NCBI GenBank assembly: GCA_031273645.1
Contig: JAISRM010000074.1
Location: forward strand, 1 to 23,098
Direction: 5' to 3'
DNA length: 23,098 nt
Source: Endomicrobium sp.
GTDB taxonomy: Bacteria; Elusimicrobiota; Endomicrobiia; Endomicrobiales; Endomicrobiaceae
Shown piece by piece: positions 7,139 to 14,068 of this stretch (its first letter is position 1; every line of letters begins with the position of its first letter). Below the pieces are notes generated by a model. That model was not told where the DNA came from and searched no databases. It saw only the letters and a program-made list of their open reading frames with translations. A program made the position numbers and the translations under genes.

Positions 7139-8035
7139 TTATTTTTTCAGCTTATAAAGTTCGGAATCTATTTTCTCGCCGTATATGTCGAGTTTTTCTA
7201 TCATGCGTTTATTTATAAAACGGTATCTTGCCTGATCCTTTAAATCTTTGTCGTAATTAAGAGTAAAAGACGACAAATCGCTTGCGGGCGCCCATTTGCC
7301 GTAAGATTGAAAAACTCTGTCGGGATTACTGAGATATATTTCTTTCAAATTAAAAGAATAATCCGGCAAAAGATGCAAAACCGTTTCTATCCCCGGACCG
7401 TCTGCGGCAGGAATAATTCCTCTGTAAATTCCGGTATAATCTTTTAGCATTTCGGCAAGGTTAGACGGAGAACCTTCAATTCTGTTGCCAAAAGGCAAAA
7501 CCGTAGTTTTTTTATCCGGATCAGAAAAACACACGTTAGTAAGAATCTGTGGTCTTTCAATTTCAAAAATTTTTGCGCTTAAAGAATAGTAAGAAATCTG
7601 AAGATTTTTCATTTCAGAAATCTCATAATTAACGTAGGCGTATGAGTCTATTAAATATGCGCCGGTAAGTTTTATGTCGTATTGCGCCGTCGAACGCTGC
7701 AACGCTATTACAACCGCCATATTGCGTTTAAAATCCGGCTTTACGCTTACATCGGCGGCCGTATGAGATTTTGATAAAAATTCGTCAAAACGTTTTTCAG
7801 AATCCAAAATAAAAAAATTTGTTTCTGAATTCAGTTTAATTGCGTTCTTGAGATAATATCCTTTTATTTCTTTATATGCCGCAGGAACGCTTTTTTCAAT
7901 TTCAGTTGCGGCTTTTGTCTCTACTTCTTTAACTGTTTCTTTTGAAATTTGCCCTTCCTTTGTGGACAAAGGCGTAAGCATGCACCCCGATATAAAAAAC
8001 ATCAACGCCGATAATGCGCAGAAAAAATATTTCAT
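7139..8035 (-). CDS. Lipoprotein with C-terminal NlpE-like domain
   Basis: 298 residues. A short signal peptide ends in the lipobox ISGC (Cys18), so the protein should be lipidated and anchored to a membrane by the Lgt/LspA route also encoded in this window. After a charged linker, residues about 70-185 form a domain that looks like the PrcB/protease-inhibitor-like fold (SETNFFILDSEKRFDEFL, DFKRNMAVVIAL); I am not sure of that name. Residues about 200-298 match the NlpE N-terminal domain pattern: YTGIYRGIIPAADGPGIET, then YGKWAP, then LDIYGEKIDSELYKL. The NlpE copper-type motif PCADCPG appears here as PAADGPG, both cysteines lost. Ribosome binding site CGAGG lies six to seven bases before the ATG. 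Confidence 0.75.
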   Translation of the reverse strand: MKYFFCALSALMFFISGCMLTPLSTKEGQISKETVKEVETKAATEIEKSVPAAYKEIKGYYLKNAIKLNSETNFFILDSEKRFDEFLSKSHTAADVSVKPDFKRNMAVVIALQRSTAQYDIKLTGAYLIDSYAYVNYEISEMKNLQISYYSLSAKIFEIERPQILTNVCFSDPDKKTTVLPFGNRIEGSPSNLAEMLKDYTGIYRGIIPAADGPGIETVLHLLPDYSFNLKEIYLSNPDRVFQSYGKWAPASDLSSFTLNYDKDLKDQARYRFINKRMIEKLDIYGEKIDSELYKLKK

Positions 8036-8157
8036 TTAAACCTCGTTGTATTCAATTATGCTTCATTAAATCAGTTATTATTATACTAATTTTTTATATT
8101 TTAAAAGCCCGCAAATTTAATTTTTATTTTGCTTGCCCAAACGCAGCATTGCCTAAA

Positions 8158-8190
8158 AACAAAAAGCATGTTTCAACTTAATGAAACAGA
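8158..8190 (-). terminator. Possible weak terminator
   Basis: Minus strand: TGTTTCA, loop TTAAGT, TGAAACA, then TGCTTTTTGTTTTT. The stem is AT-rich and only seven pairs. It lies downstream of the peptidase E remnant and may be its old terminator. The rest of the gap from 8036 to 8233 holds no other feature I can support apart from a TATAAT on the minus strand at 8085-8080 without a matching -35 box. Confidence 0.4.
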
Positions 8191-8233
8191 CCGCTTATTT
8201 TACTGATATAATTTCTTTGCATTTTCTGCTATT

Positions 8234-8480
8234 TCAATTGATTCTGACATAAGCAGAAAAATCGTCTTTTAAATCCGGAGCTTTTGTAAAATCATCATAA
8301 TCTTTTGCATATTTGATATTTGGCGATAAAATCATTGAACCGGCAGAAGCGCCGATATAAATCTTTCCGGCGCGGATTTGTTTGATTATTATTTTATCTG
8401 CTTCTTTTTTACTTGCTTTTGTTATTTCAAGTTCATCAATAATCAAGCCTATTTTTTGCAGCGCCTTTTTAAATAAAAAA
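8234..8480 (-). pseudogene. Remnant of a peptidase E-like (S51) gene
   Basis: An open frame on the minus strand reads FKKALQKIGLIIDELEITK at its start and later GKIYIGASAGSMIL; the SAGS serine is the nucleophile motif of the aspartyl dipeptidase (peptidase E, family S51) group. Such proteins are about 200-230 residues with about 100 before this serine and two more catalytic residues after it. Here only some 80 residues remain: the frame stops soon after DLKDDFSAYVRIN, without the downstream histidine region, and its upstream end runs into the tRNA-Asp terminator. No ribosome binding site or sensible start exists. I read it as a decayed fragment truncated on both sides. Confidence 0.75.
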
Positions 8481-8502
8481 GCCTCAGACTCTCGTCTGAA
8501 GC
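8475..8502 (-). terminator. Intrinsic terminator of tRNA-Asp
   Basis: Minus strand: GCTTCAGAC, tetraloop GAGA, GTCTGAGGC, then TTTTTT. Nine pairs with one G-T wobble. The inner arms CAGAC/GTCTG are the same as those of the repeat family further right in the window. Confidence 0.92.
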
Positions 8503-8518
8503 TTGCATTTTTCTAATA

Positions 8519-8594
8519 CGGGGACGACGGGATTTGAACCCGCGGTCTCTGCCTTGACAGGGCAGTGTGTTGAACCAGGCTACACCACGTCCCC
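8519..8594 (-). tRNA. tRNA-Asp (anticodon GUC)
   Basis: Cloverleaf on the minus strand: acceptor GGGGACG with CGTCCCC, anticodon stem CTGCC/GGCAG with loop CTGTCAA (anticodon GTC), T-arm GCGGG TTCAAAT CCCGT, discriminator G as expected for Asp, no encoded CCA. It has its own promoter and terminator. Confidence 0.96.
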
Positions 8595-8612
8595 ACAAAA
8601 ACAACGAATAGG

Positions 8613-8641
8613 ATTATAGCAGAATGATTTTTTAATGTCAA
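8613..8641 (-). promoter_or_regulatory. Consensus sigma-70 promoter of tRNA-Asp
   Basis: Minus strand: perfect TTGACA (8641-8636), 17 bases, perfect TATAAT (8618-8613), then 18 bases to the tRNA 5' end. The strongest promoter match in the window. Confidence 0.95.
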
Positions 8642-8681
8642 ATTTTTAGGCTTCTAAACGCGCTTTAATATTTCAAACCGG

Positions 8682-9056
8682 TTATTTTATAATTTTAATT
8701 AGAGCGTATCCTGCAAAAAAACCGGATAGCGCCGTTATTACGGACAGCAGGGCGTATAAAAAAGAACTGAGGTATGCGCCGTTTCTCAAGAGGTTTGCAA
8801 ATTCGAGAGAGAACGAAGAAAAAGTTGTAAATCCTCCTAAAAAACCGACGGAAAAAAAATGTCTGCCGTATGCGCTGTGTCCGCGCTGGCGGAAAAAACC
8901 GTCAAGCGCCCCCATGATAAAACAGCCCGTAAAATTAATTATTATTATGGTAAGAGGAATCCCAAGCTTATTGAGATGAACTGTCTCGGATATCAGAAAA
9001 CGGGACAGCGCCCCGAAAGCCCCTCCAAAAAACACGGCGGCCGCATTTAAAAACAT
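8682..9056 (-). CDS. crcB: Fluoride ion channel CrcB/Fluc
   Basis: Inner-membrane channel that lets fluoride out of the cell. 124 residues, four membrane helices, so it should work as a dual-topology homodimer. Marks: GGAFGALSRFLIS at the N-terminus (residues 10-22), the conserved Asn with small residues in NFTGCFIMGAL, and GFLGGFTTFSSFSLE, which carries the phenylalanines lining the fluoride path. It starts 15 bases after the priA stop, with AAGG before the ATG, as the last gene of the gmk operon. I looked for a fluoride riboswitch upstream, but that space is priA coding sequence. Confidence 0.95.
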   Translation of the reverse strand: MFLNAAAVFFGGAFGALSRFLISETVHLNKLGIPLTIIIINFTGCFIMGALDGFFRQRGHSAYGRHFFSVGFLGGFTTFSSFSLEFANLLRNGAYLSSFLYALLSVITALSGFFAGYALIKIIK

Positions 9057-9071
9057 AAATATTTACCTTTT

Positions 9072-11066
9072 TTATATCAGATCAGACGGCATAATTTCTA
9101 CGCTTATTTTCGTATCCTGAAATCTTTTTGAATACCCTGCGGCAAAAGATGCGAGTTTAAGTATATCGTCTTTTACGCCCTTTACAATTATATGCTTTCT
9201 GTAAGTGTTGTTAAGTTTTGGAATATAGGCCGCCGAAGGCCCTAAAAGTTTCAGCGAAACGGAAAAACTTTTTAAAAAACCGTCGAGAAATTTAAAAAGA
9301 TTTTCGGAATCTTCGGCCGCTCTCTCTTCATTTTTATTTCTTACGGCGATTTTTGCAATATCGCAGTAAGGAGGATAAAAGAGCTTTTCTCTCTGTTTTG
9401 TTTCCTCTTTATAAAACGACGCAAAATCGTATTTTTGGGCGCATTCTACGGCATAATGTCTTGGATAATTTGTCTGCACTATTACGTTTCCGGCTGTTTC
9501 TCCTCTGCCGCAGCGTCCGGCGACCTGCGTAATAATCTGAAACGTTCTCTCGGCGGATTTAAAATCGGGAAGATATAAAGACGTGTCGGCGTCGATAACG
9601 CATACGAGGCTCACTTTCGGGAAATCAAAACCTTTGGCTATCATCTGAGTGCCTAACAAAATGTCGTAATCAAGTTCCTTGACGCCTTTGTAAGCGTTTT
9701 CATAGGCTTTAGACGAAGAAGCCGTATCGGAATCAAGACGCAAAATTGAAGCTTTCGGGAACAGTTTTTTAAGCTCGTCTTCAACTTTTTGCGTGCCGGC
9801 GCCAAAAACCGCAACTTCCCCGCTTTTGCACTCGGGGCATGCGACCGGCAATTTTTTTTCATATCCGCAATAATGACATTTAAGAATGTCCGGATTTCTG
9901 TGATACACCATTGATATGGAACAATTAGGACACTGATAAACGCAGCCGCATTTGCGGCACATTATAGAAGGCGAATATCCTCTTCTGTTTAAAAAAACTA
10001 TAACCTGTTCTTTTTTTGCCAAAGCCGCAGAAACCGCTTCTATCGTCTCGTTAAGCAGCATTCCTGAACCGCGGTATTTATTTCTAAGAGATAAAACTTT
10101 TATTTCGGGAAGACTTTTATTGTCTATTCTTTCTGGCATTTCTATCATAGTAATTTTATTTTCCAAAGCGTCTTTAAAACTTTCTAAAGACGGCGTGGCC
10201 GAACCAAGCGCCAAAGCCGCATTATGATATTTTGAACGCCATGCCGCAATTTCCCTTGCGTCGTAGGAAGGTTTTTGTTCCTGTTTATAAGTATGCTCAT
10301 GCTCTTCGTCGATTATTATAATCCCTATTTTTTCAAAAGGGGCAAAAACAGCCGATCTTGCACCGAGCATAAGTTTTATATTTCCGTTTTTAGCCGCGGT
10401 AAAAAGTTTATATTTCTCGGTTGCGCTTATTGCGCTGTGCCATACTCCGACGCATGAGCTGAAACGCCGTTTTACTATTTCAACAAATTGAGGCGTAAGA
10501 GATATTTCGGGAATAAGCATTATCGCGCTCTTGCCGATTGACAACGCTTTTTCTATGCAGTTTAAATACACTTCGGTTTTTCCGGAAGCCGTTACGCCGC
10601 GTATAAGAAAAGTTTGGGCAGATTGGTTTTCTATGCTTTTATTTATCAGGTCTACGGCATTTTGCTGACGGGAAGTTAACTTGAAAGGAACGCTGCGCGC
10701 TCCGTCGCCGCAGTCTGAAAGAGAAAGTTTTTTTTGGCGTTTAGCGGGTTTCATAGAAAGCGGCGCAATCGACGCAAGAGCTTCGCCTAATGAGCAAATA
10801 TAGTTGTTACAAATGTATTGCGCAAGTTCAACCGTTTCGCCGTTAATTAATGCAAAATCATCTATTACGCCGTAGGCTCGCTTAAGAGGCTTATCCGGCA
10901 ATACGCCGTCTTGAGCCGACAGCACGTATCCCGTCAAAGTTCTTTTTCCGAAAGGAACTTTTACCCTTCTTCCTGTTAAGTCCGTTTCGTCGGGTAAATT
11001 TTCCGGAGGAAGATAAGAAAAAGTTTTATTGACGGGAACCGGCACGGCTACGTTTAAAATTATCAT
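9072..11066 (-). CDS. priA: Primosomal replication restart helicase PriA
   Basis: 3'-to-5' helicase that reloads the replisome at stalled forks. 664 residues, a little shorter than the E. coli protein. Domains in order: N-terminal fork-binding domain (1-105), a linker, superfamily 2 helicase with Walker A GVTASGKT (157-164) and DEEH box (253-256), then a zinc-binding insertion with cysteines at 370, 373, 379, 382, 397, 400, 410 and 413, then the second helicase lobe (GTQMIAKGFDFP, TQVAGRCGRG) and the C-terminal domain. All expected parts are present. The ATG overlaps the udg stop as ATGA. Confidence 0.97.
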   Translation of the reverse strand: MIILNVAVPVPVNKTFSYLPPENLPDETDLTGRRVKVPFGKRTLTGYVLSAQDGVLPDKPLKRAYGVIDDFALINGETVELAQYICNNYICSLGEALASIAPLSMKPAKRQKKLSLSDCGDGARSVPFKLTSRQQNAVDLINKSIENQSAQTFLIRGVTASGKTEVYLNCIEKALSIGKSAIMLIPEISLTPQFVEIVKRRFSSCVGVWHSAISATEKYKLFTAAKNGNIKLMLGARSAVFAPFEKIGIIIIDEEHEHTYKQEQKPSYDAREIAAWRSKYHNAALALGSATPSLESFKDALENKITMIEMPERIDNKSLPEIKVLSLRNKYRGSGMLLNETIEAVSAALAKKEQVIVFLNRRGYSPSIMCRKCGCVYQCPNCSISMVYHRNPDILKCHYCGYEKKLPVACPECKSGEVAVFGAGTQKVEDELKKLFPKASILRLDSDTASSSKAYENAYKGVKELDYDILLGTQMIAKGFDFPKVSLVCVIDADTSLYLPDFKSAERTFQIITQVAGRCGRGETAGNVIVQTNYPRHYAVECAQKYDFASFYKEETKQREKLFYPPYCDIAKIAVRNKNEERAAEDSENLFKFLDGFLKSFSVSLKLLGPSAAYIPKLNNTYRKHIIVKGVKDDILKLASFAAGYSKRFQDTKISVEIMPSDLI

Positions 11067-11806
11067 ATTGTTCCGGTTTTAAGAAAAGACATTACTTTTT
11101 TCATGTCGTCCCACACGTATTTTTTAAGATTTGGATTTCTAAGCAGAGCCGCCGGATGGTAAGTAGGCATAAGTTTAACGTCTTTGTACTGCCTAATGCT
11201 GCCTCTTATAACGCTTATAGATTCTTCGTTTTTTAAAAGCCCTTTAGTTGAAGAAGCTCCAAGCGTAATAATTATTTTAGGACGGATAATTTCAATTTGT
11301 CTGTCAAGATAAGACCTGCATGAATCCATTTCTTCGGGAGACGGCGGCCTGTCGTTTGCGCGCTTTTCAGGATCGGAAGAATCTTTCATAGGATGGCATT
11401 TTACTATATTTGCTATATAAAGGCTTTCTCTGGAATATCCCATAGCCTCAATAATTTTAGTAAGAAGCTGTCCCGCCCTGCCGATAAAAGGACGGCCTTT
11501 ATGATCTTCGTCAAAACCGGGACCTTCCCCCACAAACATTATATCGGCATTTGAAGAGCCTTCTCCAAAAACGCAGTTAAGCCTATGCGCCCCAAGGCTG
11601 CATTTTCTGCACGCGGCGGTTTGCTTTTTTAAAGATTCAAGTTCCGCGTCCTGAGAAACAGGCAAAGAGCCGGCGGCAAAAGAGTTGTCTAAAGACGAAG
11701 CGGAAGAAATTTTCTTCATATATATTTCGTCTTCTCCCCAATTTTCATATTCCTCAAGAGCATTTTTTGCCGATTTGATTATTTTTATATATTCCGATGA
11801 TTTCAT
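11063..11806 (-). CDS. Family 4 (type a) uracil-DNA glycosylase, Fe-S
   Basis: Removes uracil from DNA, starting base excision repair. 247 residues. The four cluster cysteines of UDGa enzymes are visible: Cys66 and Cys69 (CRKC), Cys137 (VKCHP) and Cys163. Active-site motifs are GEGPGFDEDHKGRPFIGRAG (93-112) and TYHPAALLRNP (215-225). The N-terminal ~60 residues are a helix plus a low-complexity linker. With the ATG at 11806 the gene overlaps the end of coaB by 53 bases; the next ATG (11719) would remove the overlap but also the N-terminal helix common in the family, so I keep the longer form with moderate certainty. The ribosome binding site is weak at either. Confidence 0.92.
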   Translation of the reverse strand: MKSSEYIKIIKSAKNALEEYENWGEDEIYMKKISSASSLDNSFAAGSLPVSQDAELESLKKQTAACRKCSLGAHRLNCVFGEGSSNADIMFVGEGPGFDEDHKGRPFIGRAGQLLTKIIEAMGYSRESLYIANIVKCHPMKDSSDPEKRANDRPPSPEEMDSCRSYLDRQIEIIRPKIIITLGASSTKGLLKNEESISVIRGSIRQYKDVKLMPTYHPAALLRNPNLKKYVWDDMKKVMSFLKTGTI

Positions 11807-12422
11807 CTATTATTTTTCCCGCAATAAATTTTTTTCCGGCATTTTCTAATTTTAGCATGCCGCCGTTTTTATTTATTATAAAGACGCTTGCCAAATCGCA
11901 AGATATTGACTCTTTTGCGTTTGCAACGACGAGATCAAGATTTTTATCTTTCATTTTGCCGCGGGCATTTTTGATAAGATCTTTAGTTTCAAGAGCAAAG
12001 CCCGCTACTATGCGGCTGCGTTTGTTTTTTGCGCAATAGGCTATTATGTCCGGATTTTTTTTAAGTTTGATCAAAACGCCGCCGGTTTGATTATCGCCGG
12101 TTTTTTTTATTTTGTGCCTGTGAAAAAAAACGGGTTTAAAATCAGACACTGCGGCGGCCCCTATAACGACGTCGGCTTTGAAAAGATTTTTTTTTACCGC
12201 TTTAAACATGTCGGCAGCGCTTACGACTTTTATTATTTCGGCTTTACTTGAAGGATAAACGCCTGAGGGTCCGGATATAAAAATAACTTTGTGTCCTCTT
12301 TTTAACGCCGATAAAGCAAGAGCGCGCCCCATCTTTCCGGAAGAGTCGTTGCTTATAAATCTTACGGGATCGATATACTCTCTGGTGGGTCCCGATGTAA
12401 TAAGAAAAGTTAATTTTTTCAT
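11754..12422 (-). CDS. coaB: Phosphopantothenate-cysteine ligase (CoaB), stand-alone
   Basis: Joins cysteine to 4'-phosphopantothenate using CTP in coenzyme A synthesis. 222 residues from the ATG at 12422, beginning MKKLTFLITSGPTREYIDPV; upstream in-frame codons to 12473 look non-conserved. Motifs: ITSGPTRE, the active-site region ISNDSSGKMG, AAAVSDFKP, LKKNPDI with the conserved lysine, and GFALET. In most bacteria this is the C-terminal half of a CoaBC fusion; here coaC is a separate gene just upstream in another frame, 61 bases away. The end overlaps the next gene by 53 bases. Confidence 0.93.
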   Translation of the reverse strand: MKKLTFLITSGPTREYIDPVRFISNDSSGKMGRALALSALKRGHKVIFISGPSGVYPSSKAEIIKVVSAADMFKAVKKNLFKADVVIGAAAVSDFKPVFFHRHKIKKTGDNQTGGVLIKLKKNPDIIAYCAKNKRSRIVAGFALETKDLIKNARGKMKDKNLDLVVANAKESISCDLASVFIINKNGGMLKLENAGKKFIAGKIIDEIIGIYKNNQIGKKCS

Positions 12423-12483
12423 AATAAAAATACCGCAAGAGCTCCGGCGCAGCAGGATATAACAAAAAAACAAATGCAGCGCT

Positions 12484-13056
12484 TTATAACGGTTCGGCGT
12501 TATTGCGCTTTTGCGTCAAAGCGCCGACAACGGTTTTTAAGATCGTCTGCGTATCGGCAAGACGACCGTCTCCGCTTAAGCCGCAGGCAAGTTCTCCCGT
12601 TTGCGGCATTACAAATTCGTATCCGTAACCTTGAAGCGTTTCAATATTTTTACGCGTCGCCGCATGAGAAAACATATTTTCATTCATCGCCGGACACACG
12701 ATCACTTTAGCTTTTGAGGCCAAAACCGTGCATAAAAGCAAATCGCGCGCGCTGCCGCAGGCAAGCTTTGAAATAATTTCCGCAGTAGCCGGCGCTATCA
12801 ATATTATGTCGGCTTTTTTTGCCAAAGACACATGGCTTATTTCCCATTTTCCGATTTTTTCAAACATATCGCAGTAAACCGCGTTTTTTGACAAAGTTTG
12901 AAGAGTGAGCGGCGTAATAAATTTGGCTGCGTTTTCGGTAAGAATGCATTCGACATTAGCCTCAAGTTTTACCAAAGCTCTTATTATATCGCAGGCTTTA
13001 TAAGCGGCTATTCCGCCGGTAATGCCTAAAATTACGTTTTTATCCTTCAAAATCAT
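12484..13056 (-). CDS. coaC: Phosphopantothenoylcysteine decarboxylase (CoaC), stand-alone
   Basis: FMN-dependent decarboxylase that makes 4'-phosphopantetheine. 190 residues. GITGGIAAYK opens the flavoprotein fold; catalytic His75 lies in WEISHVSL, Asn125 in PAMNENM, and Cys158 in GELACGLSGDGR. These positions agree with those known for the E. coli CoaC domain, so the enzyme should be active. The domain ends just where the CoaB half would begin in the usual fusion. The ATG overlaps the rpoZ stop as ATGA. Confidence 0.94.
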   Translation of the reverse strand: MILKDKNVILGITGGIAAYKACDIIRALVKLEANVECILTENAAKFITPLTLQTLSKNAVYCDMFEKIGKWEISHVSLAKKADIILIAPATAEIISKLACGSARDLLLCTVLASKAKVIVCPAMNENMFSHAATRKNIETLQGYGYEFVMPQTGELACGLSGDGRLADTQTILKTVVGALTQKRNNAEPL

Positions 13057-13316
13057 TTTATTCCTTCTTGAACAGGCTCTCGGTTCTTTTCTTCCTTTTT
13101 CACTTTTTTGCGAAGCTCCGCTATTTTTTCCGGAGTGGCAATATTTTCAACTACGTCGCCCAACGCTTTATTTATAAGCTCGGCCTGGGTAAGTTTTCTG
13201 TAATCTTCGTCGTATTTTTTCACTTCTATCCAGTCTAAAGCAAGCCTCACAATATCGTATCTTCCCAGTTTGGACTTAAAAACTTCTTCCACAAGCTTAT
13301 TTTGCGTTAGCGCCAT
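13053..13316 (-). CDS. rpoZ: RNA polymerase omega subunit
   Basis: Small subunit that helps assemble beta-prime and may take part in ppGpp sensing. 87 residues. The core region shows the usual pattern of a helix with RYDIVRLALDWIEVKK, then KLTQAELINKALGDVVEN, then a charged tail. The ATG follows AGGAGAG at good spacing. Position after gmk is the classic gmk-rpoZ-coaBC order, which supports a call that similarity alone would leave less certain in so small a protein. Confidence 0.9.
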   Translation of the reverse strand: MALTQNKLVEEVFKSKLGRYDIVRLALDWIEVKKYDEDYRKLTQAELINKALGDVVENIATPEKIAELRKKVKKEEKNREPVQEGIK

Positions 13317-13327
13317 AGTTGTCTCTC

Positions 13328-13927
13328 CTAAAAATATTTTTTGTCCTTTCGGACTTTATAATATAAAGACTTTATTACAGTCTTAACATTTTCAACGGAA
13401 TTTTCCAGATCGTCGTTTATTATCAGATAATCGTATTTATTTAAATAGGCCAGCTCCTTTTTTGCGTTGTCCATACGCATTTTTATTGTTTCTTTGCTGT
13501 CTTTGTTTCTAAGCGTAAGCCTTTTTTCCAAAGTTTTAAGATCCGGAGTCATTACGAATATCATGCACGCCTGCGGATACTGTTTTTTTATTTTAACGCC
13601 GCCTTGCACGTCGATGTCTAAAAGCGCGTTTTTGCCGGTTTTTAAAGTTTTATCCAAAAAGGATTTCGGCGTTCCGTAATAATTTGAATGGACTTTTGCC
13701 CACTCTGCAAACTCCGAATTTTTTATCATTTTCTTAAATTTAATTTCATCGGTAAAAAAATATTCCCTGCCGTCTTTTTCGCCCTTGCGCGGAGATCTTG
13801 TAGTATAAGATATGCAGTAAAGCGTATTTTTATCGGATTTGATAATCTGGCTGCATATGCTGGTTTTTCCGGCGCCGGAAGGAGCTGAAACGATTATGAT
13901 GTTTCCTTGTTTTGCAGATTTATCCAT
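13328..13927 (-). CDS. gmk: Guanylate kinase
   Basis: Phosphorylates GMP to GDP with ATP. 199 residues. P-loop SAPSGAGKTS (14-23), GMP-binding stretch YTTRSPRKGEKDGREYFF, then FAEWAKVHSNYYGTP and DIDVQGG, all family signatures. It is the first gene of the operon leading to crcB; it is transcribed away from mnmG. I could not find a convincing -10/-35 pair for it in the 141-base gap, and the ribosome binding site (GGCGGGCG) is imperfect. Confidence 0.97.
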   Translation of the reverse strand: MDKSAKQGNIIIVSAPSGAGKTSICSQIIKSDKNTLYCISYTTRSPRKGEKDGREYFFTDEIKFKKMIKNSEFAEWAKVHSNYYGTPKSFLDKTLKTGKNALLDIDVQGGVKIKKQYPQACMIFVMTPDLKTLEKRLTLRNKDSKETIKMRMDNAKKELAYLNKYDYLIINDDLENSVENVKTVIKSLYYKVRKDKKYF

Positions 13928-14015
13928 AGTGTACGCCCGCCAATAAAGATACGGCGCGCATATCAGCGCAGACCGCTAATTCATTAGTTTATTAAATACG
14001 GCAATTATTTTCAAC

Positions 14016-14044
14016 TTGAACATACATGTTTAAAAATGTAAAAT
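14016..14044 (+). promoter_or_regulatory. Promoter of the mnmG operon
   Basis: TTGAAC (14016-14021), 17 bases, TAAAAT (14039-14044). A start at about 14051 would give a leader of roughly 18 bases that contains the ribosome binding site GGGGAG at 14055-14060. Confidence 0.75.
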
Positions 14045-14068
14045 TCATAAAAAAGGGGAGAACCGAAC

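Noticed and set aside
8859..9071. Fluoride riboswitch before crcB
   Set aside because: Only 15 bases separate priA from crcB and the upstream sequence is conserved priA coding; no riboswitch fold is apparent.
13928..14015. Promoter for gmk in the divergent gap
   Set aside because: No pair of hexamers with acceptable match and spacing could be found on the minus strand, so I do not list one.
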